In this document: positions 52,183 to 61,753 of the stretch, one piece after another
Layout: each line of letters opens with the position of its first letter
How positions within the stretch are numbered: the stretch's first letter is position 1
From: an uncultured Lachnospiraceae bacterium
GTDB lineage: Bacteria > Bacillota > Clostridia > Lachnospirales > Lachnospiraceae
Reading direction: 5' to 3'
Assembly (NCBI GenBank): GCA_910584915.1
Contig: CAJUDM010000007.1
Span: forward strand, 8,184 to 72,183
Length of the DNA stretch: 64,000 bases
Notes under the pieces: generated by a model
Told to the model about the DNA's origin: nothing
Database searches by the model: none
Seen by the model: the letters and a program-made list of their open reading frames with translations, nothing else
Position numbers and translations under genes: made by a program

Positions 52183-54423
52183 TTATACTCTCACCTTCAC
52201 GCCTTTCCCCGCTCTCGTCCCGGCTTTCAGTTTCCCGAGCTCTATCTTCTTCCCCTTATACTCGATCGTCTGTTCTGCCCCTGCTCTCGTATAATAGGCT
52301 GCCTCCAGATAGTCTCCCTCTCCCAGCTTCATCCCTTTCGTGCCCACAGCCGCCTTCTTCATGGCAGAGATCTCCTCCACCGGGAACCGCAGAAAATAGC
52401 CGTCCTTCGACTGCAGCACGATATGTTTCTGATCGATCAGCGGCTCCACGCTGAGCACCTCATCGCCGTCTAAAAGCTTCGTGGACGCCACGGTGCGCTT
52501 CATCACATCGAACTCGCCGCCGTCCACCACCTTCACCATGGACTGTCTTGTGACAAACAGTACCCTGTAGAGGTTTAACTCCGTCTGACTGGTGGCATAG
52601 ATCAGGTTTTCCTTCTCGATATTGAAATTGCTGATATTGTCCACCGGCACGCCCTTGTCCCGGAACTTCCCGAATGGCACATCCGCCGCCTTGATCGTGT
52701 GGAGCTGTCCGCCGGAGGTAAACAGGCAGACTCTGCCCGTATTTTTGCAGGGGAACACATACCGGTTCTCCGCGTCCGCCGCCTCCTTATTTCTCTCATA
52801 GGTCGCCGCATCCACCGTCCTGCAATAGCCGAAGCGGTCCATCAGGAAGATCACTTCCATCTCCTCTATCTTCTTCTCCTCAAAGACAGCCTCCACGCCG
52901 TTCTCGATCACGGTCCTGCGCTTTTTGCCGTAGGCCTTTTTCAGCGCCTCCAGCTCCCGGACGATGACCTGCGCCATGGAATCCCGCCTGTCCAGGATAT
53001 CCTCATAGCGGTAGATGTTCGCCATGGTCTCCTCATGTTCTTTGATCAGCGCCTGCAATTCCAGCCCGATCAGCTTATAGAGCCGCATCTCCAGTATCGC
53101 GTTCGCCTGTTTTTCCGTGAACATCAGCTGCGCCGCCATCGCCTTCGAGGCTTTGGAGCGGAATTTGATCCCCTCCGTCTTACCCTCCACCAGGCAGGCT
53201 TTCGCCATGGGCCTGTCCTTGGAACCGCGGAGGATCTCGATCACAAGGTCGATCACATTGCAGGCTTTGATCAGCCCCTCCTGGATCTCCTTTCTCTCGA
53301 GCTCCTTCTCCAGCAGGTTCGTATACTTTCTGGTAGCCACCTCAAACTGAAAGTCCACGCATTCCCTGATGATCGCCTTAAGCCCCAGCGTCTCCGGCCT
53401 GCCGTGGCTGATGGCAAGCATATTCACGCCGAAGGTGTCCTCCAGCCTGGTCTTTTTGTAGAGCATATTGATGAAGTTATCCACATCCGCGTCCCTGCGC
53501 AGCTCGATGACGATCCGAATGCCCTCCTTGGAGGACTGGTTTGTGATATCCACAATATCCTGGGTCTTTTTCGTCTCCGCAAGCACCGCCACATCGGACA
53601 AAAACTTGCCGATGCCCATACCGATCATCGTGTAGGGGATCTCGGTGATCACCACATTGGTCTTTCCGCCCTTTCCCTTTTCGATCTCCACTTTGCCCCG
53701 CAGCTTGATTTTTCCCACCCCGGTCTCATAGATCGCCGGCAGTTCGTCCTTGTTGATCACAATGCCGCCCGTCGGAAAATCCGGACCCTTCATATACCGC
53801 ATCAGCTCTCTCGTCGTCACGTTGTTGTCATTCATATACGCCTTGACCGCATCGATCACTTCCCCCAGGTTGTGGGGCGGGATGCTGGTCGCCATGCCGA
53901 CGGCGATTCCCTCCGAACCGTTGACCAGGAGGTTCGGCACTTTCACCGGCAACACCGAAGGCTCCCGCTCCGTCTCGTCAAAGTTGGGGATAAAATCCAC
54001 CACATCCTTGTCGAGGTCCGCAAGGAACGCCTCCTCCGTGATCTTCTGAAGTCTCGCCTCGGTGTAACGCATCGCCGCCGCGCCGTCGCCCTCGATATTG
54101 CCGAAGTTGCCATGCCCGTCCACAAGGGGCAGTCCCTTCTTGAACTCCTGTGCCATCACCACCAACGCGTCATAGATCGAGGAATCGCCGTGGGGATGAT
54201 ATTTACCCATCGTATCGCCCACGATCCTCGCGCACTTCCTGTAAGGCCTGTCCGAGCGGATGCCCAGCTCGTGCATATCGTAGAGCACCCTCCTCTGCAC
54301 CGGCTTTAAGCCGTCCCGCACATCCGGCAGCGCCCTAGCTACGATGACGCTCATGGCGTAATCTATGTAGGATTTCTGCATGACCTCGGAGTATTCTGTT
54401 TTTATGATCCTGTCCTGTACCAT
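52183..54423 (-). CDS. parC: Type IIA topoisomerase subunit A, probably topoisomerase IV ParC
   Basis: A 746-residue subunit with the catalytic Tyr120 in AAAMRYTEARL, the quinolone-region block GKYHPHGDSSIYDALV (Ser81, Ser82, Asp85) and a C-terminal propeller-like region of about 250 residues. A QRRGG-type GyrA box is not seen and the length is short, so topoisomerase IV is preferred over gyrase. It breaks and rejoins DNA with the ParE-type subunit encoded at 56495-58417. Family naming in Clostridia is unsettled, and many databases call this GyrA. Confidence 0.88.
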   Translation of the reverse strand: MVQDRIIKTEYSEVMQKSYIDYAMSVIVARALPDVRDGLKPVQRRVLYDMHELGIRSDRPYRKCARIVGDTMGKYHPHGDSSIYDALVVMAQEFKKGLPLVDGHGNFGNIEGDGAAAMRYTEARLQKITEEAFLADLDKDVVDFIPNFDETEREPSVLPVKVPNLLVNGSEGIAVGMATSIPPHNLGEVIDAVKAYMNDNNVTTRELMRYMKGPDFPTGGIVINKDELPAIYETGVGKIKLRGKVEIEKGKGGKTNVVITEIPYTMIGMGIGKFLSDVAVLAETKKTQDIVDITNQSSKEGIRIVIELRRDADVDNFINMLYKKTRLEDTFGVNMLAISHGRPETLGLKAIIRECVDFQFEVATRKYTNLLEKELERKEIQEGLIKACNVIDLVIEILRGSKDRPMAKACLVEGKTEGIKFRSKASKAMAAQLMFTEKQANAILEMRLYKLIGLELQALIKEHEETMANIYRYEDILDRRDSMAQVIVRELEALKKAYGKKRRTVIENGVEAVFEEKKIEEMEVIFLMDRFGYCRTVDAATYERNKEAADAENRYVFPCKNTGRVCLFTSGGQLHTIKAADVPFGKFRDKGVPVDNISNFNIEKENLIYATSQTELNLYRVLFVTRQSMVKVVDGGEFDVMKRTVASTKLLDGDEVLSVEPLIDQKHIVLQSKDGYFLRFPVEEISAMKKAAVGTKGMKLGEGDYLEAAYYTRAGAEQTIEYKGKKIELGKLKAGTRAGKGVKVRV

Positions 54424-54623
54424 TTATACCTCACGTGTTATATATCATTTAAAAATCAAAAACAATCACTGTGCCATGTGCAGGCGAAAACTCTGCCGCC
54501 TGCCATAAAATAGAAAAAGCAAATTTTGAATCTTTGCAAACCTGTTTTTTGCCGCTTTTCATAAACCTGATCAACATCTACTTAAACTTCTGCGGCATCA
54601 TCAATCACCAGAGTATTTCTTTT

Positions 54624-55481
54624 TTATCTCAACCTTTTTGTTTCCACAAATTTCATAAACCGCGGATTAAAATAAAAGAATATAACGCTTTTATCCGTAA
54701 TAAAATAATCCCATTCTTTCGGAGTAAAAACCTCTGTGCCTAACGCCGCCTTTATCCGCTCTCCGATCTCTTCCTCAGAATCATCGATAAATCGATTCGC
54801 AGCGACGATCTCCCCTGTACTGCAATCAATGGTGATCCCCTCCAATGCGGAAATCGGATGCGCCCCGCCCGGATAATTGACATCGTTAAACACCATGCTC
54901 ACATAGTCATCGCCGACATAGGTCACATAAAAAAATATCAGACTGTCACATGGTGTACTGATATACGAATCCTCCGTATATGTTTCTGAATCCTGACGAT
55001 AAGTCGCCTTCTTTGAATCATAATAAATCTGTAATGTTTCATTTAGGATTGCCGGATATGTCTCATCAAAATAGAAACATTCAATTTCGTAGTAAAAGAA
55101 AGTGTTTCCCTCCTGATCCTGAAACTCTTCCTGTTCCTGTTTTATATCCCCATAGTCCGTTTTATCAAGATCGGGATTATATTCCACAATATAATACTTA
55201 TTTTCCGATTCTGAAGGCTTTTCATCATGCGCCGCTTCCGTCATATCCCCGGTTGAGCCTATACCGTTTTCTTCTACAACGCTCTCTTTTATATCACTTT
55301 CTTCTATATCGCTCTCTATCAGACCACTTCCTCTTGTATCATCTTCTGCCGTTTCTTCCTGTTCGACGGCTTCTACGGCAGTCTCAGGCTCTTCTGCTTC
55401 CGTCAGGTCCGCTTTTTTCCCACAACCCGTAAACAAAAAGATCAGTAAAATATAAATGACAGTTACAGCAATCTTTCTCAT
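54624..55481 (-). CDS. Lipoprotein with DUF3298/RsiV-like domain
   Basis: A 285-residue protein: signal peptide with lipobox LFTGCG, a long acidic linker containing repeats of the type IESDIEESDIKES (residues ~55-70), and a C-terminal domain (~95-285) with YPGGAHPISALEGITIDCST as in DUF3298 (PdaC/RsiV-like) domains. Such domains bind peptidoglycan or lysozyme in some cases. It lies between the two topoisomerase subunit genes and reads the same way. Confidence 0.8.
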   Translation of the reverse strand: MRKIAVTVIYILLIFLFTGCGKKADLTEAEEPETAVEAVEQEETAEDDTRGSGLIESDIEESDIKESVVEENGIGSTGDMTEAAHDEKPSESENKYYIVEYNPDLDKTDYGDIKQEQEEFQDQEGNTFFYYEIECFYFDETYPAILNETLQIYYDSKKATYRQDSETYTEDSYISTPCDSLIFFYVTYVGDDYVSMVFNDVNYPGGAHPISALEGITIDCSTGEIVAANRFIDDSEEEIGERIKAALGTEVFTPKEWDYFITDKSVIFFYFNPRFMKFVETKRLR

Positions 55482-55545
55482 ATTGCATCCTCCTCAATAC
55501 AAAGTTGCTGCTCCGTTCGACTTCCCCACAAACCAAAATTACCAC

Positions 55546-56238
55546 TTACTCATAATGTTCCAACGAATAATCCCGTTCCATAAAAATATAAGTATCATTT
55601 ATCAGTTTCATGCTCACATCTCTATATATCTCACCTTCTTTTTGATTCCACTCACTACGCGTTCCATTTCCCCATGACTTTCTGCCATCTGAACCGGGCG
55701 GCAACTCGTAATCGGTTACCATCCAAACTGTATAAGTCGCCTCAATCAGAGATTCAACACTTTCTTCCAAGAGCAAAAGATTATCTTTATCCTCCTGATA
55801 TACACATTTATCTTGCATCCAAACCATTACATTTTCAAACTCTGTTTTCCATACGCCCCGGTAGGTATCCTGCATTTGCCTGCGCTCTGCCTCGCACGAA
55901 GCGTTTTCAATACGTGGCAGAAAATAGGCATCTATTGGATTGGAATACTCTTCTTCCACTACCGTCGATTCCTCACAGTAATCTCCTTTTGTACATTCTT
56001 CCTGATCATGTTCCGGTAAAGTAACCGCTGTCTTTACATTATCCGCTGCTTCTGCATCATACTCTGGCTGAGCACTGGTATCTGCATTATCATCTGATGG
56101 GTTTGCCTGGGCATCGGCATCTGTATTATCCTCTGATGGATTCTCTGCCTGGGCATTGACACCTGCATCCATGCCGCATCCCGTTACCGACATTAATACA
56201 CAAACACACAAAATACCAATCCAATATTTATGTTTCAT
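55546..56238 (-). CDS. Lipoprotein with LprI/DUF1311-like domain
   Basis: About 230 residues: signal peptide with lipobox SVTGCG, an Asp/Asn/Ala linker with near-repeats (NPSEDNTDADAQANPSDDNA), and a C-terminal helical domain with Cys residues (ASCEAERRQMQDTYRGVW, NDTYIFMERDYSLEHYE) that resembles DUF1311/LprI lysozyme-inhibitor-type domains. GGGGGTAAT precedes the ATG at 56238; the open frame beyond it runs through the tandem repeat and is not considered coding. Confidence 0.75.
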   Translation of the reverse strand: MKHKYWIGILCVCVLMSVTGCGMDAGVNAQAENPSEDNTDADAQANPSDDNADTSAQPEYDAEAADNVKTAVTLPEHDQEECTKGDYCEESTVVEEEYSNPIDAYFLPRIENASCEAERRQMQDTYRGVWKTEFENVMVWMQDKCVYQEDKDNLLLLEESVESLIEATYTVWMVTDYELPPGSDGRKSWGNGTRSEWNQKEGEIYRDVSMKLINDTYIFMERDYSLEHYE

Positions 56239-56364
56239 AACATTACCCCCAAAAATGCCAAGCAGTCGTTTTGTTTCACTCTCACATAAATCCCGACCAA
56301 TCGGGCGGAACCCACTCGCAAACGCTGCGCCTGTGCCTGTATCGCAGGCACTATGCTCCTGTAT

Positions 56365-56490
56365 CGCCGCTTGAAAAACAGCTAATCGACTCGCAAACGC
56401 TTCGCTTTTTGCTCGTATCGCCGCTTGAAAAACAGCTAATCGACTCGCAAACGCTTCGCTTTTTGCTCGTATCGCCGCTTGAAAAACAGC
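56365..56490. repeat. 54-bp tandem repeat downstream of parE
   Basis: Two identical 54-base units (56365-56418 and 56419-56472) are followed by an 18-base partial third unit (56473-56490), which ends five bases before the parE stop codon. A degenerate copy precedes them near 56310-56364. Each unit contains a GCCGCT/AGCGGC-type hairpin. A related copy in inverse orientation lies near 51249-51290. Confidence 0.9.
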
Positions 56491-56494
56491 GGCT

Positions 56495-58417
56495 CTATAC
56501 ATCCAGCTCCGCGTCCGTCGCATTTTGATAGATAAACTTCTTTCTCGGCGGCACCTCCGTCCCCATCAGCATCTGCGTCACCTCGGACGCCATGCGCCCG
56601 TCCTCGATCTCCACCTTCTTTAACATCCGTGTCTCCGGGTCGAGTGTCGTCTCCCAGAGCTGCTCGGCATCCATCTCCCCGAGGCCTTTGTAGCGCTGCA
56701 AGGTAAATGGTCCCTTATGGCGTTTTCTGTATTTTTCCAGCGCCGCATCATCGTAGAGGTACTCCTCCTTCCCCTTCGAGGGCATCGCCTTATAGAGCGG
56801 CGGCATGGCGATATACACATGCCCCTGGTAGATCAGTTCCGGCATAAACCGATAAAACAGTGTGAGAAGCAGCGTGGAAATATGCGCGCCGTCCACATCC
56901 GCATCCGCCATGATGATGATCTTGTCGTAGCGCAGCTTGGCAATATCGAAATCATTGCCGTACCCCTCCGAAAAGCCGCAGCCGAAGGCGTAGATCATGG
57001 TCTTGATCTCCGCGTTGGCAAGGACTTTGTCGATACTCGCCTTCTCCACGTTCAGTATCTTGCCGCGGATCGGCAAAATAGCCTGGTACTGCCGGTTTCT
57101 CGCGGTCTTGGCGGAGCCTCCCGCCGAATCTCCCTCCACGATAAAGATCTCACACTTGGAAGGGTCTTTGCTCTCACAGTTGGCAAGCTTTCCGTTGGAG
57201 TCGAAGGAAAACTTCTGTTTGGTGAGCATGTTTGTCTTGGCGCGCTCCTCCGCCTTCCGGATCTTCGCCGCCTTCTCCGCGCAGCCGATAATGCTCTTTA
57301 AAACCTCCAGATTCCGGTCAAAATACAGGACCGCCTTCTCCCCCGTCACCTTGCTGACCACCTTGGCGGCGTCCTGGTTGTCCAGCTTCGTCTTTGTCTG
57401 CCCCTCAAAACGGGGATCGGGATGCTTGATGGAGATCACCGCCGTCATGCCGTTCCTGACATCCGTCCCGGTAAAGTTCACATCCTTCTCCTTCAATATC
57501 CCCAATTCTCTCGCGTAGGTATTGATCACGTTCGTGAACATGGTCTTAAAGCCCGTGATATGGGTACCGCCCTCGGCGTTGTAGATATTATTGCAAAAGC
57601 CCAGGATATCCTCGTGGAACTCGTTCACATACTGGAAAGCCGCCTGCACCTGCACGCCCTCCGCTTCCCCCTCGAAGTAGATCACCTCATGAACCGTATC
57701 CTTGTTGGCATTCATATCCTTCACAAAACCGATGATCCCGTCCGGCTCGTGGAACTCCAGATGTTCCACCTCCGCCTTCCGCCTGTCCTCAAAAATGATC
57801 GTCAGAGCCGGATTTAAGTAAGCCGTCTCATGGAGCCTGCTCTTTACCTCCTCCTCCCTGAACCTTGTCTTTTCAAAGATCTCACCGTCCGGCAGAAAGT
57901 TGATCGTTGTGCCGGTCTCCTTCGTCTTTCCCACGACCGGCAAAAGCCCCTCTATCAGCTCCGTCGTCGGAATGCCCTGCTCGTAGGTATCCTCGTAGAT
58001 ACGCCCGCCGTTTTTGACTCTGACAGTCAATTTTTTGGACAGCGCATTGACCACCGAGGAACCCACTCCGTGCAGTCCGCCGCTGGTCTTATAAGCATCA
58101 TTGTCAAATTTTCCGCCCGCATGAAGCGTCGTAAAGACAAGCCGCTCCGCGCTGATCCCCTTCTCGTGCATCCCCACCGGAATGCCCCGCCCGTTGTCGG
58201 AGACCGTGGCGGAACCGTCCGCCTCCAAAATCACCTCGATCCTGTCGCAAAAACCCGCCAGATGCTCGTCCACCGAGTTATCCATGATCTCATAGATCAG
58301 ATGATTGAGCCCCTTCGTGGAGACGCTCCCGATATACATGCCCGGCCGTCTTCTGACCGCCTCAAGCCCCTCCAAAACGGTAATGTTCGAGGCATCATAA
58401 TTACTGCTGTTCGCCAT
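56495..58417 (-). CDS. parE: Type IIA topoisomerase subunit B, probably topoisomerase IV ParE
   Basis: A 640-residue ATPase subunit: the GHKL domain with YEIMDNSVDEHLAGF, SDNGRGIP and TSGGLHGVGSSVVNALS, a transducer domain, the TOPRIM motif EGDSAGGSAK and MADADVDGAHI, and the C-terminal QRYKGLGEMDAEQLWETT. It powers strand passage with the subunit A at 52183-54423. GyrB and ParE are not separable by eye; the pairing with a ParC-like subunit suggests ParE. Confidence 0.88.
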   Translation of the reverse strand: MANSSNYDASNITVLEGLEAVRRRPGMYIGSVSTKGLNHLIYEIMDNSVDEHLAGFCDRIEVILEADGSATVSDNGRGIPVGMHEKGISAERLVFTTLHAGGKFDNDAYKTSGGLHGVGSSVVNALSKKLTVRVKNGGRIYEDTYEQGIPTTELIEGLLPVVGKTKETGTTINFLPDGEIFEKTRFREEEVKSRLHETAYLNPALTIIFEDRRKAEVEHLEFHEPDGIIGFVKDMNANKDTVHEVIYFEGEAEGVQVQAAFQYVNEFHEDILGFCNNIYNAEGGTHITGFKTMFTNVINTYARELGILKEKDVNFTGTDVRNGMTAVISIKHPDPRFEGQTKTKLDNQDAAKVVSKVTGEKAVLYFDRNLEVLKSIIGCAEKAAKIRKAEERAKTNMLTKQKFSFDSNGKLANCESKDPSKCEIFIVEGDSAGGSAKTARNRQYQAILPIRGKILNVEKASIDKVLANAEIKTMIYAFGCGFSEGYGNDFDIAKLRYDKIIIMADADVDGAHISTLLLTLFYRFMPELIYQGHVYIAMPPLYKAMPSKGKEEYLYDDAALEKYRKRHKGPFTLQRYKGLGEMDAEQLWETTLDPETRMLKKVEIEDGRMASEVTQMLMGTEVPPRKKFIYQNATDAELDV

Positions 58418-58540
58418 ATATCTGTTTAAACTCCTGTCCTTCTATCATTACTTCCGTTATCCGAATCGACGGTCACTATAACCGTTCCATCATACATTTT
58501 ATTAAAATAAAGATTGCTCGCGAAGCGGGCTTTCTGTTGT

Positions 58541-58557
58541 TTCCTCACGGCGTCCGG
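58541..58557. repeat. Relic of the hairpin element end
   Basis: Seventeen bases (TTCCTCACGGCGTCCGG) are identical to 49085-49101, the right side of the hairpin element at 48919-49145, and the flanking bases are partly similar. It abuts the 3' end of the degV-type gene. Confidence 0.5.
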
Positions 58558-58562
58558 TGCCA

Positions 58563-59450
58563 TCAACTAAACCCGTCCGTCCCTCTCCGCAATTTCTTAC
58601 AGCACGCCAGCGCCAGCGAACCCGGTCCGATATGGCAGCTCACCACAAGCGAAAGCGGATCTACCTCCTCCACCTGGAAGCCCGGAAACGCCTCCTCGAC
58701 CTCCGCCTTAAACTGCATCGCCATCTCCTCATTGTTTGTGTGGGCGATAAACAGCGAACAGTTCTCCGGATCAGCCCCGCCGAACCGGCTTTCCATATCG
58801 TTTCTGATCGCGTTGATCATCGTCTGCTTTGCGTGGTTTACAGTCCTCGCCTTTGCGAAAGCGTCCAACAGGGCTCCCTGAATCTGCAGGACCGGTTTCA
58901 GCCTCAAAACCGTCCCGATGGCTGCCGCAGCCGGCGTGATCCGCCCGCCCTTTTTCAGATAATACAACGTATCCAGCATGATATAGATACTGGAATTGTC
59001 CCCGTCTGCTTCCAGGATATTCTTGATCTCTGCGGCACTCTTTCCCTGATCTGCCAGAGCCATCGCATCGTAGACCGCGCTCTTCTGGGTGACAGAAATG
59101 CGGCGGTCATCTACCACCTGCACCCTGCCATCATAGTCCCCCGCCAGCATGAGGGCGCTCTGACAGGAAGCCGAAAGCCCGCTGCTCATCGGAATATACA
59201 AAAGCTCCTCATACTCTTTAAGCACCTCATCCCAGAGTCCTAGCACATCCCCGGGTGCCGGCTGGCTTGTGGAGATCGACTTATTCTCTCTCATCATCTG
59301 ATAGAAAGCTTCCTCTCTCAGATCCACATGTTCCAGATAGTCCTTCCCATCGATCATAAAAGGCATCGGAAGCACAAAAATATGTTTTTCAGCCGCCTCC
59401 TCCGGGAGAATCCCTGCATTTGAATCTGTTACCACCGCTGTTTTTTTCAT
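58563..59450 (-). CDS. DegV-family fatty acid-binding protein
   Basis: About 295 residues with TAVVTDSNAGILPEEA at the start, the SSGLSASCQSA and DSRRIS-like (VVDDRRISVTQ) blocks, and the GRITPAAAAIGTVLRLKP motif of DegV proteins. DegV (FakB-type) proteins hold a fatty acid for phosphorylation by FakA, and a FakA-type gene is nearby at 61754-63430, which fits. The start is taken as ATG at 59450; an ATG at 59462 is too close to its GAGGA site. Confidence 0.9.
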   Translation of the reverse strand: MKKTAVVTDSNAGILPEEAAEKHIFVLPMPFMIDGKDYLEHVDLREEAFYQMMRENKSISTSQPAPGDVLGLWDEVLKEYEELLYIPMSSGLSASCQSALMLAGDYDGRVQVVDDRRISVTQKSAVYDAMALADQGKSAAEIKNILEADGDNSSIYIMLDTLYYLKKGGRITPAAAAIGTVLRLKPVLQIQGALLDAFAKARTVNHAKQTMINAIRNDMESRFGGADPENCSLFIAHTNNEEMAMQFKAEVEEAFPGFQVEEVDPLSLVVSCHIGPGSLALACCKKLRRGTDGFS

Positions 59451-59537
59451 CGTTTCTTTCATTCCTCTTTTTTCTTTATGAACAATACACTGATCAACAG
59501 TCCCTTCTGCTGCAACGCACACAAAAATATTTTACGT

Positions 59538-61640
59538 TCAGATGCCCGGAAAGTCAATGTTATTTCTGACACTCCTGGCTAGAAGCGCCGCCAGCGGCCT
59601 GTATTTTTCCTTCTCCTCCCAGCTTTTGTCCGCAGCGATCTCCCCACATGCCTGATCCGCCTGCATCAGCATATCCGCGTCCTGATAGATATCCGCTATT
59701 CTGAAATTCAGGATACCGCTCTGCCGCACACCAAACATATCCCCGGGTCCTCTGAGTTTCAGATCCTGCTCCGCAATATAAAATCCGTCGTTGGAATGAT
59801 TCAATACCTCCAGCCGCTCTTTCGATCTGTCCGCATCCGAACTGTTGATAAAAATACAATAGGACTGACATTCTCCTCTGCCCACTCTGCCGCGAAGCTG
59901 ATGGAGCTGTGCCAGCCCGAAACGCTCAGCGTTCTCTATCAGCATCACTGTGGCGTTTGGAATATTGACGCCCACTTCGATGACCGTAGTGGAGACCACG
60001 ATATCGATCATCCCTGCGCCAAAAGCATCCATCAGCCGTTTTTTCTCCGCAGGTTTCATCTTTCCGTGCAGCATACCAATCCTTATGGCATCAGGCAGCG
60101 CTGCCCGGAGTTTTTCCGTATATTCTTCCACATTTTCCAGTTCCGATTCCTCTGACGGACCGATCATCGGGCAGACCACAAAAGCCTGCCGGCCGGCACT
60201 TATCTCTTTCTCCAGAAATTTCCACGCCCGTCCCCTCCAGTCAGTGCCGACCACACAGTTCTTGATCCCCCGCCGGCCGGCGGGCATCTGTTTTATCACA
60301 GAGACATGCAGGTCCCCGTACAGGATCATCGCAAGCGTTCTCGGGATTGGAGTCGCGCTCATGACCATCACATGAGGCGGCTTCGGCTCTTTCGCATTTC
60401 CCGTCTCTATGCCTTTGCGCAGGAAGGCCTCCCGCTGCCTGACGCCAAACCTGTGCTGCTCATCCGTGATAACCAGCGCCAGATTTGCATAAATTACCTT
60501 CTCCTGGATCAGCGCATGGGTTCCGATGATCAGGTTCCCTGAACCGCTCTCTATCTGCCCATATGCCTCCCTTTTCTCCTTCGCCGTCATGGAGCCGGTC
60601 AGAAGCACCGGACGGAACGGCAGATTATACTTATCAGTATATCCACGCAGTATTTTAAAATGCTGCGCTGCCAACACCTCCGTAGGTGCCATCATCGCTC
60701 CCTGATAACCGTTGGACACCGCTAACAGCAGTGCCAGCGCCGCCAGAACAGTCTTGCCGGAGCCCACATCCCCCTGCACCAGCCGGTTCATCGTATAGCT
60801 CCCGGTCATATCCCCCAGGATATCCCGCCATACCTGTTCCTGATCCTCTGTCAGTTTAAACGGAAGTGCCTCCACAAAACGCCTGGTATCCGACGTCTCA
60901 AACATCGGAAAAGCGTTCGGCACAGCCTCAGCGGAATCCTTCATTTTTCTGACCAACAGCAAAAACACCAGAAATTCTTCAAATGCCAGCCGTTTCTTTG
61001 CCGCCGCCAGTTCCTCCCTGCCCTCCGGAAAATGAATTTCCCGCAAAGCCTCATATATGCCGCAGAACTGCCTCTCCTTCCGAATCTCCTTCGGCAAAAC
61101 CTCCGGCAGCAGGCCGCTATCCTGTTGTACCGCTCCAAGCACCTGTTGCAGAGCCTTCCTCACTGTCTTCTGGTTTAGCCCGGTCGTCAGCGGATAGACC
61201 GGAAGAAGTTTTCCCCGCTGTCTGTCATATTCCGCAGGAGAGAGAAGAACCGGCTGTTCCATCGTAAAACTGCCGCCTCTTTTACTTACTTTCCCCCGAA
61301 AATAATAGAGGGATCCCTTCTTTAACATTTTTTTGATATAAGGCATATTGAAAAAGGAAAGCTGCATCTTCCCGGTCTCATCTGCAGCCTGAGAGAAACT
61401 GATCACAAGCCGTCCCGCCTTCCGCTCAGAGACGCCGGCACAGACAGTCCCCCTCACTACCGCACGGGTATTATCCGTAAGTTCCGCGATCCGGGAAACC
61501 TCCTCGATCCTGTCATAGTCTCTCGGGTAAAAACGCAAAAGCTCCTCCAGGGTTTCCGTTCCCATACGCCCAAACAGCGCCGCTGTTTTATCCCCTATTC
61601 CTTTTAATACCGTGATATTATCCGTCAGATGAAGCTCCAT
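59538..61640 (-). CDS. recG: ATP-dependent DNA helicase RecG
   Basis: About 700 residues: wedge/OB domain in the first 200 (VLKGIGDKTAALFGRMG), helicase motifs QGDVGSGKTVLAALAL, MAPTEVLAAQH, DEQHRFGVRQRE, MSATPIPRTLA, TTVIEVGVNIPNA and QLRGRVGRGE, then the C-terminal TRG-type end. It reverses stalled forks and branch-migrates junctions. The ATG at 61640 is preferred because AAGGA is seven bases upstream. Confidence 0.96.
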   Translation of the reverse strand: MELHLTDNITVLKGIGDKTAALFGRMGTETLEELLRFYPRDYDRIEEVSRIAELTDNTRAVVRGTVCAGVSERKAGRLVISFSQAADETGKMQLSFFNMPYIKKMLKKGSLYYFRGKVSKRGGSFTMEQPVLLSPAEYDRQRGKLLPVYPLTTGLNQKTVRKALQQVLGAVQQDSGLLPEVLPKEIRKERQFCGIYEALREIHFPEGREELAAAKKRLAFEEFLVFLLLVRKMKDSAEAVPNAFPMFETSDTRRFVEALPFKLTEDQEQVWRDILGDMTGSYTMNRLVQGDVGSGKTVLAALALLLAVSNGYQGAMMAPTEVLAAQHFKILRGYTDKYNLPFRPVLLTGSMTAKEKREAYGQIESGSGNLIIGTHALIQEKVIYANLALVITDEQHRFGVRQREAFLRKGIETGNAKEPKPPHVMVMSATPIPRTLAMILYGDLHVSVIKQMPAGRRGIKNCVVGTDWRGRAWKFLEKEISAGRQAFVVCPMIGPSEESELENVEEYTEKLRAALPDAIRIGMLHGKMKPAEKKRLMDAFGAGMIDIVVSTTVIEVGVNIPNATVMLIENAERFGLAQLHQLRGRVGRGECQSYCIFINSSDADRSKERLEVLNHSNDGFYIAEQDLKLRGPGDMFGVRQSGILNFRIADIYQDADMLMQADQACGEIAADKSWEEKEKYRPLAALLARSVRNNIDFPGI

Positions 61641-61655
61641 TTTCATTCCTTACCG

Positions 61656-61684
61656 AAAACAACGGGCTTACCGCCCGTTGTTTT
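61656..61684 (-). terminator. Rho-independent terminator between FakA-type gene and recG
   Basis: Perfect 12-base arms (61656-61667 and 61673-61684) of the sequence AAAACAACGGGC and its complement enclose five bases. On the minus strand the stem ends in TTTT. Confidence 0.85.
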
Positions 61685-61753
61685 AAATTATTGTCACCGT
61701 CAACTTGAGAATACTTCTCTTTCACTTACAGCGATGCCTGAAATAAAACAGGC

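Noticed and set aside
52699..54309. 536-codon plus-strand open frame opposite the topoisomerase A gene
   Set aside because: It mirrors the codon structure of parC; its translation is His/Arg/Leu-rich without any domain, typical of an antisense shadow.
56239..56523. N-terminal extension of the LprI-like lipoprotein with an 18-residue repeat
   Set aside because: It would pass through tandem DNA repeats and place the lipoprotein signal in the middle of the protein; a good ribosome site precedes the ATG at 56238.
52183..58417. DNA gyrase GyrA/GyrB pair
   Set aside because: The subunit A lacks a visible QRRGG GyrA box and is short, which favours topoisomerase IV; certainty needs a phylogeny.
58500..58540. 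Terminator before the degV end region (GCTCGC/GCGGGC stem)
   Set aside because: The stem has a mismatch and only five to six pairs, too weak to call.
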